A stretch of 6,348 bases of DNA from Candidatus Dojkabacteria bacterium. Its GTDB lineage: Bacteria > Patescibacteriota > Dojkabacteria > GCA-002793355. Below, piece after piece: positions 1-6,194 of this stretch. Numbering within the stretch: the stretch's first letter is position 1; every line of letters starts with the position of its first letter. The stretch spans positions 1-6,348 of the forward strand of contig JALVLD010000009.1 in the NCBI GenBank assembly GCA_027033525.1, read 5' to 3'. The translations under genes and the position numbers were made by a program. The notes under the pieces were generated by a model, which saw only the letters and a program-made list of their open reading frames with translations, made no database searches and was not told the DNA's origin.

Positions 1-423
1 GATATCAATAAACACACTTTAACAATAGAAGTTAATGGTTTTTCAACTTACATGTATGTACCGCAAATAAAAATTACTTCGGCTACTAGCACGAATACAA
101 TTGAATATACTTTAACTGGCAAAATAAGTGATAAAGATGCAACTGTAAATATTTATCTTAATGGCAACCAAATTGCAAAACAAATAAAACCTAACGAAAA
201 TGGCGAGTTTAGTTATAAACTGCAGCTTAACGAAGGTACAAACACAATAGAAGTTAAAGCAACCGGGATTGATACTTCTAGTACTTCACAAAACGTAGAA
301 GTTAAGTTACCAAAGGAAGCTGCTCTAAACACCAACAACATCCCCTGGCTACTAGTTATTGCAGGTTTTTCGGGAGTAATTGCTTCAGCAGGAATACTGT
401 ACAGCAGATTTTTTAAAAAATAA
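1..423 (+). CDS. C-terminal part of an Ig-like surface protein with a C-terminal membrane anchor (5' truncated)
   Basis: The frame is open from the first base, so the N-terminus lies outside the window; 140 codons are visible before TAA. Residues about 1-20 look like the closing strands of a preceding beta domain. Residues about 22-103 form one beta-sandwich repeat of bacterial Ig-like or glucodextranase-B type, with the typical run TLTGKISDKDATVNIYLNG, then GEFSYKLQL and EGTNTIEVKATG. Residues about 114-134 (PWLLVIAGFSGVIASAG and following) are a single hydrophobic helix, ending in the basic tail SRFFKK. The inferred topology is an extracellular Ig-like stalk anchored by a C-terminal transmembrane helix with its tail in the cytoplasm. 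Such repeats usually serve adhesion or as spacers in larger surface proteins, but the functional part is not visible. The Met at base 52 is internal, because coding continues upstream of it. No clear terminator follows the stop. Confidence 0.8.
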   Translation, partial: DINKHTLTIEVNGFSTYMYVPQIKITSATSTNTIEYTLTGKISDKDATVNIYLNGNQIAKQIKPNENGEFSYKLQLNEGTNTIEVKATGIDTSSTSQNVEVKLPKEAALNTNNIPWLLVIAGFSGVIASAGILYSRFFKK

Positions 424-441
424 ACCCACAATTTGCTCCAC

Positions 442-470
442 TTGACTTTTTGACGTATTCTTACTATAAA
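442..470 (+). promoter_or_regulatory. Sigma70-type promoter for the 481 gene
   Basis: TTGACT at 442-447 is separated by 17 bp from TATAAA at 465-470, close to the housekeeping consensus. A transcript from here would start near 476-478, only about 3-5 nt before the GTG at 481. No ribosome binding site would fit, so the message would be essentially leaderless. The assignment rests on motif match and spacing only. Confidence 0.55.
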
Positions 471-480
471 ACATACGAAC

Positions 481-1287
481 GTGACTCCAGAATACGACCA
501 TACCAACGACCCAGAAACAATTGCCTTAACAATAGGCGACGTATGGCACAAAGGTGAAATCGTTAGTAGGGGGGGCTTATTACTGACAAGAGAAGCCAAT
601 GGACAAAAAACTATTGCCCTTGGATCTCACGCGCCAAAGATACCAATAGCCCGTGTTACTGCAGTTATCGGCGGTGCTCCCCTACTTGATCTACACGATT
701 TTATACAAGCAGATACCTACTCTGCCCCAAAACCCGAGATGTATATTATCATTGACCCCAAAAGCAAGTGGCTTTCTCCACGAATGCTAGAACATCTAAC
801 CAACACTAACGGCATAGATACAGCTATGCGCATACTTTTAGATGCATACCGCGGAGATATTCAAACGGCTCCGGAGACTCTAAACCCTATTCGACAGGCG
901 CTATATCAACTACAAGAACTATTACCTCCTAATTTCATCCATCTTCTGCCCTTTGATTTAGATTTTATTGCCAATACCCTCCGTCAACCTTTTATTGATA
1001 GAATCGTTTGTTTACACCCTATATTCTCTCTATCCATTCCTACTCTTATAGCATGGGCCCAACAGGTCCTTGAACCGTCAGGGGAGTTAATTGTACAAAC
1101 CGAAATCACTGATACACAATTAATGTTATTGACAGAATTGCAACGTACCACTGCGTTCCAAATTGCATCGAGCTCGTTCTTATATACTTCACTTTACGCA
1201 TTAGGCCTACCCAACGCTCATAAGACAACTACTATTATAGCCACCTTATCTCCCCGGCCAGATGATCGACCGAACTCACCTAGCTAA
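481..1287 (+). CDS. Hypothetical protein, possibly a degenerate methyltransferase-like fold
   Basis: This is a 268-aa protein I do not recognise. GTG at 481 is chosen because it is the first start codon after an in-frame stop at 451 and lies just behind a good promoter. Residues about 12-70 are rich in predicted strands (GEIVSRGGLLLT, KIPIARVTAVIGG). Residues about 152-209 read like the later half of a class I SAM-dependent methyltransferase: an acidic patch FDLDF, then DRIVCLHPI, then VLEPSGELIVQTE, which resembles the common 'LkPgGeliv' strand-turn. The end, HKTTTIIATLSPR, could be a closing strand. No glycine-rich SAM-binding motif is visible, so activity is doubtful and the fold itself is a weak inference. 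There is no signal peptide or membrane helix. Its codons look richer in C than those of murD or the Ig-like gene. Its last 12 bp overlap the convergent gene ending at 1276. Confidence 0.6.
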   Translation: MTPEYDHTNDPETIALTIGDVWHKGEIVSRGGLLLTREANGQKTIALGSHAPKIPIARVTAVIGGAPLLDLHDFIQADTYSAPKPEMYIIIDPKSKWLSPRMLEHLTNTNGIDTAMRILLDAYRGDIQTAPETLNPIRQALYQLQELLPPNFIHLLPFDLDFIANTLRQPFIDRIVCLHPIFSLSIPTLIAWAQQVLEPSGELIVQTEITDTQLMLLTELQRTTAFQIASSSFLYTSLYALGLPNAHKTTTIIATLSPRPDDRPNSPS

Positions 1288-2025
1288 TGTTTTTAAAAAC
1301 TCTAAATACTTATCCCGACTACCAAACATAGCTTGTGGAAACTGCCCTACTTGTTCACTATGTGAATATATTACAACGCTTTTTTCTGGCAAGCTAGCAA
1401 CCTGTTCTACTAAAGTAGCGACTGTTCCAGAATGCCTGCGCAACCAATAATTGTAATGCATATTAGTTACATTAAAAACTACAGGCGAAATTCTATCTAA
1501 GGCTAAAATACGTCTAAGTCCCGACTCCTCTAAAAAATTGCCTCTTACATAAGTATAGCTTATTTGCCTTAATGCTTCCTGAATAAGTCTAAAACGCTCA
1601 CTATTAGTCCAATGTAAAGATCTTCCGAATGTTTGGGCTTCATTTCTATAAATAATTTCTACATTTTGCGCTGAAACGCATAACCATCCGGCCATTCGTT
1701 CATAAACTTCATTAACATCTGATGAAACACCGATTACTTCCACCAATTTTGCATGGTGCTCTAAAACGCGCTGATTACTATCAAAAACAACAATATCCAA
1801 ACAGCACTCGCCTATTTCCGGGGCTAAGCTAATGGTAGCACCATAACCTATGCTAAAAAACGCAGGCTTTTTGCTCTCGCTTTGCAACTGTTCTCTGTAA
1901 GCTTTACTAGATTCAAGGGCTTTTATAGTTGTTTCTCCTAAGTTCCTATCATTAGTAACCCAATAATAAAGTTCCCTATTCGTTCTAGAGGCCAAGCATT
2001 CAGGCTTTTTCTGTTGTCTCTCCAT
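1276..2025 (-). CDS. Putative SAM-dependent methyltransferase-like protein
   Basis: This 249-aa protein has no recognised orthologue. Elements appear in the order expected of a class I methyltransferase: FFSIGYGATIS at residues 57-65 (glycine-rich motif I), DIVVFDSNQRVLE at about 77-89 (strand 2 ending in an acidic residue, D82), YVRGNFLEESGL at about 159-170, then PVVFNVTNMHYNYW at 181-194 and SLPEKSVVIYS at about 211-221. The 'N-M/I' after strand 4 and the LP..SVVIYS strand recall LIC_10091-like or DUF3419-like proteins, but this is from memory and weak. It is probably cytoplasmic, with no signal or membrane segments. The ATG at 2025 is supported by a TATAAT box ending 5 nt upstream. It lies downstream of murD on the same strand with a 64-bp gap and its own promoter. 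Its TGA stop lies inside the end of the convergent 481 gene. Confidence 0.65.
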   Translation of the reverse strand: MERQQKKPECLASRTNRELYYWVTNDRNLGETTIKALESSKAYREQLQSESKKPAFFSIGYGATISLAPEIGECCLDIVVFDSNQRVLEHHAKLVEVIGVSSDVNEVYERMAGWLCVSAQNVEIIYRNEAQTFGRSLHWTNSERFRLIQEALRQISYTYVRGNFLEESGLRRILALDRISPVVFNVTNMHYNYWLRRHSGTVATLVEQVASLPEKSVVIYSHSEQVGQFPQAMFGSRDKYLEFLKTLAR

Positions 2026-2030
2026 CCTAT

Positions 2031-2039
2031 ATTATATCA
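2031..2039 (-). promoter_or_regulatory. Extended -10 promoter abutting the 1276-2025 gene
   Basis: Read on the minus strand, TGATATAAT occupies 2039-2031: a perfect TATAAT with an upstream TG in the extended -10 position. Only ATAGG separates it from ATG at 2025. Transcription would begin at or next to the start codon, so no leader would exist. The 5-nt gap is at the short end of usual discriminators. No good -35 is visible, which the extended -10 may compensate. Confidence 0.5.
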
Positions 2040-2089
2040 CTATTCACCAAACCCTACATAATTAACCTCATCGTTTTTAGAACCGCTCC

Positions 2090-3586
2090 CTACAACCCCT
2101 TCACCACTTCTACAAACTTTTTTGCTCTATCCCATTCATTTAAAAACATATTAAAGCTTGCGGCTGCAGGGCTTAATACTACTGCAAATTTATTATTGTT
2201 TGTTTTTTGCATTTGTTTTGCTAAGCTAAATGCTTTTTCTACTGCTTTTTGCATAGAATCATAAAATCCAAAGGTTTTAATGCCAAAATCTTGTGCTCCT
2301 TTTTTTATTTTTTCTGAAGCACTGCCTTCAAATAAAACTATTGCACTTACTTTTCCTTTCATAAATTTCAACAAAGACGCATAATTTATACCTTTATCTA
2401 CTCCTCCCATTATAAAAATTACATTGTTTTTGTATTCTTGATAAAAACGTTTTACAGCTGCTTTGACTGCCACGTCCATTGTAGCTGTTGTATCATTGTA
2501 AAAATCTATGTTTTGTTTTGTCGCAATATATTCCTGGCGTCCTGGTAAACCTGAGAATGTAGTAAGTACTTTTGTAAGTGTTCTCTCTTCAACATTAAAT
2601 ATAGGCAATTTGGCTACAACAGTTGCACTTAAAATATTTTGTCTGTTATGCACTCCTTTTAGCTTTATATCTTGTGGCAATTTATAAATTAATTTTTTTG
2701 CAAATAAACTAAAAATTAATGAAAAATCTTTATCTTTATAATAAAAAATATCTTCGACCTTGGCTTTTAGCTTATTCCACGAGGTGCCTAAATCTTGTTT
2801 AAGTTTTGGCAAATCCATTGTATATCCATATACTTTTCCTTTGGTTGCAAAAACAAACTCGCGTATTTCTGGCTGGTCTAAATTTAATACTGCAAAATCA
2901 TTTGGCGTTTGAAACTCTAAAATAGCTCGTTTGCTTTGTATGTAATCTTGCATATTGGGATGCCAATTTAAATGGTCTGGATAAATTGTTGTAACTACAG
3001 CTACATTAACACTTTGTTTATTTTCTCGCATAGTTGCAGCTTGAAAACTGGAAATTTCTAGTACAGCAATAGTTTGTAAGTCTGTGTGTTCTAACTCAAT
3101 AATAGCACTTTTGCCAATATTTCCTGCAAGTAAAAAATTATGTTTTAAAGAAAGATTTTTATCGCTACTTAAAAATTCATAAATTAAAGCTGTTGTTGTA
3201 CTTTTTCCACGCGTACCTGTAATTCCCACACTTAAACCTTTAAATAAGCTTAAAAACAAGCTGATCTCCATGTAAATTTTGGCACTATGTTTATTGGCAT
3301 GTTCAATATATTTATTTCCCGGTTTAACTGCAGGATTTCTAATAACAATATCTGCTTTTTCAAAATCCTTAAGTCTGTGCTCGCCTAAAACAAGCTCAAT
3401 ATTGTATTTTTCAATAAGTGGAGCAATCTCTTCTAAACTTGGTTTTAAATCTTGTTTATTTCTTAAATCTGTTATTATTAATTTTTTTGCAAGCGGAGCA
3501 AAAAACTTAACCATTCCTACACCACCACTATTTAACCCAAGCCCTTGGATAAGAATAATCTTGTTTTTAAACTCTTTAAGCTCCAC
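2090..3586 (-). CDS. murD: UDP-N-acetylmuramoyl-L-alanine--D-glutamate ligase (MurD)
   Basis: MurD adds D-glutamate to UDP-MurNAc-L-Ala using ATP, in the cytoplasmic stage of peptidoglycan synthesis. With the GTG start at 3586 it has 498 residues, somewhat longer than the usual 440-450. Visible elements: N-terminal Rossmann GLGLNSGG (15-22); ATP P-loop GTRGKSTTT (124-132); AGNIGKS (154-160); LEISSFQ (176-182); DHLNWHP (204-210) followed by YIQSK with Lys219, the expected carbamylated lysine; GVHNRQN (311-317); GLPGRQE (346-352), opening domain 3; NDTTATMD (364-371), where many MurDs have NDSKATN; GGVDKG (394-399); LSPAAASFNMF (471-481). The stretch around 255-305 seems to carry extra residues. 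An in-frame ATG at 3688 would add 34 residues unlike MurD; the GTG is preferred because protein homology starts there and a promoter sits immediately before it. The UDP-binding, ATPase and ligase domains all appear intact. Confidence 0.95.
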   Translation of the reverse strand: MELKEFKNKIILIQGLGLNSGGVGMVKFFAPLAKKLIITDLRNKQDLKPSLEEIAPLIEKYNIELVLGEHRLKDFEKADIVIRNPAVKPGNKYIEHANKHSAKIYMEISLFLSLFKGLSVGITGTRGKSTTTALIYEFLSSDKNLSLKHNFLLAGNIGKSAIIELEHTDLQTIAVLEISSFQAATMRENKQSVNVAVVTTIYPDHLNWHPNMQDYIQSKRAILEFQTPNDFAVLNLDQPEIREFVFATKGKVYGYTMDLPKLKQDLGTSWNKLKAKVEDIFYYKDKDFSLIFSLFAKKLIYKLPQDIKLKGVHNRQNILSATVVAKLPIFNVEERTLTKVLTTFSGLPGRQEYIATKQNIDFYNDTTATMDVAVKAAVKRFYQEYKNNVIFIMGGVDKGINYASLLKFMKGKVSAIVLFEGSASEKIKKGAQDFGIKTFGFYDSMQKAVEKAFSLAKQMQKTNNNKFAVVLSPAAASFNMFLNEWDRAKKFVEVVKGL

Positions 3587-3593
3587 TGTAAGG

Positions 3594-3622
3594 ATTATAA
3601 AGGGAGAAAAGGGAAGGGGCAA
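3594..3622 (-). promoter_or_regulatory. Sigma70-type promoter abutting murD
   Basis: On the minus strand, TTGCCC (3622-3617) is followed after exactly 17 bp by a perfect TATAAT (3599-3594). Seven bases (CCTTACA) then lead to GTG at 3586. The predicted transcription start coincides with the start codon, implying a leaderless murD message. This placement also decides the start codon. It gives murD its own promoter, independent of the TPR gene upstream. Confidence 0.65.
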
Positions 3623-3755
3623 GGTTGGGGGATATAAAGCTACACGAACCAGCTGACCAGCTGAGATAAATAACCTTTTACAGCACATATAATTCTATAA
3701 TACAGCCTCCTACGCAACTCTTACGTCTTATTAATCAAAAGTATAAGTCAAACTT

Positions 3756-3783
3756 ACTCCCCAATGTAGTAAACGGGGTTAGT
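3756..3783 (-). terminator. Weak hairpin after the TPR gene, candidate terminator
   Basis: Thirteen nucleotides past the TPR stop codon, the minus strand reads ACT-AA-CCCC, a 12-nt loop, then GGGG-AGT. This gives a 4-bp GC stem that could extend by 3 bp across a 2-nt bulge. No T-run follows directly, so this is at best a weak or factor-assisted terminator. The rest of 3587-3795 holds the murD promoter, a tandem 8-bp repeat (CCAGCTGA twice, 3649-3664) and nothing else I can identify. Confidence 0.2.
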
Positions 3784-3795
3784 CTTTACCTAAGT

Positions 3796-5577
3796 TTAAC
3801 TTTTTCCAACCTTCTTTGTTGCTTTCTTATGCTCCTTTACTTCAGATAAAACCTTTTTTAAAGCCTCCTCTGCGACCGCATAACTAGGATCAATTTTAAG
3901 TGCCTTTTTATATTTTTCTATTGCTTCTTTATATTTGCCCATAGCGGCTAAAGCCAATCCCCAAGTAGTATATGCACGCACGTCCCTCGGATTTACCTCA
4001 ATAGCTTTTTTACACTTCTCTATTGCTTCTTTATTCTTACCCATAGCATATAAAGCCAATCCCCAAGTAGTATATGCACGCACATAGCTCGAATTTGTCT
4101 CAAGTGCTTTTCTATATTTCTCTATCGCTTCTTTATATTTACCAATATTATATAAAGCATTCCCCCACTTGTAATATGCCTCAGTATAATCAGGATCTAG
4201 CTCAACTGCCTTTTTGTACTTTTCTATAGCCTCTTCGTACTTACCAGCTTCGTATAAAGCATTCCCCCACGCATAATATGCACGCACATAGCTTGGATCA
4301 AGCTCAAGTACCTTCTTAAGCTTCTCAACTGCTTCTTTATACTTCCCTATGGCGACTAAAGCTACTCCCAACATATAATATGCACCTACATGAACGGGAT
4401 TAAGCTCAAGTGCCCGCCTATATTTCTCAATCGCTTCTTTATATTTTCCCATGGAGGTTAAAATTGAGCCCCATAAATAATATGCGTCTGCATCTTTAGG
4501 ATCGATCTTGAGTACCTTTTTTAATTTATCTATTGCTTCTTCGTACTTACCTTTAACAGCCAAAACTTTCCCCCACATAAAGTATGCATCCACATAATTT
4601 GGATTAATTTCAATAGCTTTTTTATACTTCTCAATTGCTTCCTTGTGCTTACCTTCTTCATATAAGATGTTTCCCCACTTATAATATGCATCTGCAGAAT
4701 TAGGATCGAGCTTAATTACCTTCTTAAACTTCTCAATTGCTTCCTTATGCTTACCTATAGCAACTAAAACTACCCCCCAGTTATAGTATGTATTCGCATC
4801 TTCAGGGGCGATCTCAAGTGCCTTTTTATACTTTTCTATAGCCTCTTCGTACTTACCAGCTTCGTATAAAGCGTTTCCCCATTTAAAATATGCAAGTGCA
4901 AATTCGGGATTAATTTCAACTGCCCTTCTATACTTTTCTATTGCTTCTTTGTTTTTACCCATAGCATATAAAGCATCCCCCCACTCCACATATGCACCTA
5001 TAGCCTTGGGATTAAGCTCAATCGTCTTCTTAAACTTTTCGATTGCTTCTCTATACTTTCCCATAGCAGCTAAAACTATTCCCCAATTGTACGTATCCGC
5101 ATTTTCTGGAATAATCTCAAGTGCCTTTTTGTACTTTTTCATTGCCTCTTCGTATTTACCAGCTTCGTATAAAGCGTTTCCCCATCTAACATATCCAAAT
5201 ACAAATTTAGGATTAATTTTGACAGCTTTTTGATACATCTCTATTGCCTCTTTGTTCTTCCCCATAGCATATAAAGCATCCCCCCACCCCACATATGCAC
5301 CAGCAGCCTTGGGATCAAGCTCAATAGCTTTCTTAAACTTTTCAATTGCTTCTTTATACCTCCCAATAGAAACTAAAGCATCGCCCCACTCATAATATGC
5401 CTTAGCATAATTAGGGTCTATTTTGACAGCTTTTTTGTACTTTTCTATCGCCTCTTTGTACTTACCCATAGCATGTAAAATATAACCCCACTTATAGTAT
5501 ACAGGAGCTGAATCTGGTTTCATTTTAGCATCCCTTTCTAATCTTTTTATTGTTATTTCATACAAACGCTTATTCAT
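3796..5577 (-). CDS. Tetratricopeptide repeat protein, 16 TPR units
   Basis: The 593-aa protein is almost wholly TPR. Residues 1-22 resemble a half repeat (a helix B). Residues 23-565 hold 16 units close to AYYKWGNALYEAGKYEEAI plus EKYKKALEIDPN. All are 34 residues except the fifth, which has 33. Residues 566-593 form half a capping helix and a lysine-rich tail ending KKATKKVGKS. In canonical TPR numbering, position 7, usually Leu, is Trp in 15 of 16 units (unit 12 has Leu); Gly8, Ala20 and Pro32 are mostly kept. There is no signal peptide, membrane helix or catalytic domain, so a cytoplasmic superhelical scaffold binding a peptide or protein partner is likely; the partner is unknown. The protein is very Lys/Glu rich. 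It lies between murD and murC, transcribed towards murD and divergent from murC. ATG at 5577 has no Shine-Dalgarno. A shorter start at Met19 would remove only the N-terminal half repeat. Confidence 0.93.
   Translation of the reverse strand: MNKRLYEITIKRLERDAKMKPDSAPVYYKWGYILHAMGKYKEAIEKYKKAVKIDPNYAKAYYEWGDALVSIGRYKEAIEKFKKAIELDPKAAGAYVGWGDALYAMGKNKEAIEMYQKAVKINPKFVFGYVRWGNALYEAGKYEEAMKKYKKALEIIPENADTYNWGIVLAAMGKYREAIEKFKKTIELNPKAIGAYVEWGDALYAMGKNKEAIEKYRRAVEINPEFALAYFKWGNALYEAGKYEEAIEKYKKALEIAPEDANTYYNWGVVLVAIGKHKEAIEKFKKVIKLDPNSADAYYKWGNILYEEGKHKEAIEKYKKAIEINPNYVDAYFMWGKVLAVKGKYEEAIDKLKKVLKIDPKDADAYYLWGSILTSMGKYKEAIEKYRRALELNPVHVGAYYMLGVALVAIGKYKEAVEKLKKVLELDPSYVRAYYAWGNALYEAGKYEEAIEKYKKAVELDPDYTEAYYKWGNALYNIGKYKEAIEKYRKALETNSSYVRAYTTWGLALYAMGKNKEAIEKCKKAIEVNPRDVRAYTTWGLALAAMGKYKEAIEKYKKALKIDPSYAVAEEALKKVLSEVKEHKKATKKVGKS
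3799..5511 (-). repeat. Tandem coding repeat, 102-bp period with a three-unit higher-order block
   Basis: The TPR array is visible in the DNA as a 102-bp period. Units 15 and 16 share an identical 33-nt stretch (4051-4083 and 3949-3981, offset 102). Units 3 and 6 share 27 identical nt (5261-5287 and 4958-4984), and units 4 and 7 share 18 (5166-5183 and 4863-4880). Both pairs are offset by 303 bp, which is three units less one codon. Units 7 and 13 share 44 identical nt (4829-4872 and 4217-4260, offset 612, six units). These matches indicate duplication of single units and of a three-unit block by unequal exchange. Such an array is prone to copy-number change and to collapse during assembly. 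Confidence 0.85.
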
Positions 5578-5592
5578 TTATATACTTGTAAA

Positions 5593-5622
5593 GTTATATA
5601 AGATACATTACGTCATTTTACC
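5593..5622 (-). promoter_or_regulatory. Candidate -10 elements for the TPR gene
   Basis: The minus strand offers TATAAC (5598-5593), 15 nt before ATG, and TGGTAAAAT (5623-5615), an extended -10 form, 37 nt before ATG. Neither has a convincing -35, and I cannot choose between them. Whichever is used, no purine-rich ribosome binding site precedes the ATG; the sequence there is an A/T run, ACAAGTATATAA. Confidence 0.3.
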
Positions 5623-5671
5623 ACAAGAAACAAAATAATACTATAGGGCAAGCAAATAACACTCCCGACTC

Positions 5672-5680
5672 TGTTATAAT
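5672..5680 (+). promoter_or_regulatory. Extended -10 promoter abutting murC
   Basis: TGTTATAAT at 5672-5680 is a perfect TATAAT with TG in the extended -10 position. Seven bases (CTTTGCA) separate it from ATG at 5688, the same spacing and nearly the same bases as in front of murD (CCTTACA). Transcription would start at the start codon. No good -35 is seen at 16-18 bp. The promoter lies in the 110-bp region shared with the divergent TPR gene. Confidence 0.6.
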
Positions 5681-5687
5681 CTTTGCA

Positions 5688-6194
5688 ATGTCACAATTAA
5701 ACAACTTTCACTTGACTAACACTCAGCCAGATTCTCCTTGCATTTATTTTATCGGCATAGGAGGTGCAGGGATGTCTGCATTAGCAGGGCTTTTTAAAGC
5801 GCTAGGCTTTTGTGTAGCTGGAAGCGATATAGTTTTAAAAGAAACTACTACCATGCTAGAAAATTTAGGTGTACAAGTATTTGTACCTCAAAATGCTAAA
5901 AATATAAAACAACTTAAAAATCAAATAAACCTTATTGTTGCAAGTAATGGTGTCCCACAAGATAATCCCGAACTTGTTGCTAGTAAAAAATTTAATTTGC
6001 CAATTATAAATTACCCACAAGCCTTAGGCATTTTAACCAATATATTCCCTAGTATTGGAATTGCAGGGACTCATGGCAAAAGTAGTACTACAGCCATTGT
6101 TGGCAAAATCCTTAGCTTAGCTAAACCTTATTCTAAATTTTGGGCACTTATTGGAGCACTTAATCCTGAATTTGGTAATACTAATTTTCGCTAT
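5688..6194 (+). pseudogene. murC: UDP-N-acetylmuramate--L-alanine ligase (MurC), N-terminal part only; disrupted or chimeric at the 3' side
   Basis: MurC adds L-alanine to UDP-MurNAc with ATP, the step just before MurD. About 169 recognisable codons are present. They include the N-terminal nucleotide-binding motif IGIGGAGMSALAG (22-34), GSD (45-47), VASNGVPQDNPEL (84-96) and the ATP P-loop GTHGKSSTT (127-135; usually GTHGKTTTT). The family-like stretch LIGALNPEFGNTNFR (154-168) follows. After that a normal MurC continues with a strand carrying E-A-D-E and then the catalytic and ligase domains. Here the plus frame stays open to the window end, but it turns into a serine-rich sequence without any MurC motif, which is the antisense of a good minus-strand reading frame. 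I therefore end the recognisable gene at about 6194. Whether this is a true disruption, an insertion or an assembly join cannot be told from the window. The start is well supported by the abutting promoter. Confidence 0.8.

Noticed and set aside
213..599. Minus-strand frame spanning the end of the Ig-like gene and the start of the 481 gene
   Set aside because: It crosses two better-supported genes and a promoter, and its translation shows no domain pattern.
1262..1450. Small plus-strand frame with a C..C..C cluster (CGNCPTCSLC) resembling a zinc or Fe-S motif
   Set aside because: It lies wholly antisense to, and mostly inside, the better-supported gene at 1276-2025, and has no promoter or family match. 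The cysteines are the complement of ordinary codons.
3649..3664. Tandem CCAGCTGA repeat upstream of murD
   Set aside because: It is only two 8-bp copies with no further symmetry or position relative to the promoter that would argue for an operator; it could be chance.
3587..3688. N-terminal extension of murD from ATG 3688, with a TATTAT 8 nt upstream that mimics the leaderless pattern
   Set aside because: The 34 residues do not look like MurD, and a better -35/-10 pair sits between this ATG and the GTG at 3586.
4949..5233. Plus-strand open frame over the TPR gene
   Set aside because: It is the antisense shadow of a repetitive gene: the 102-bp repeat keeps the opposite strand free of stops. 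There is no independent coding evidence.
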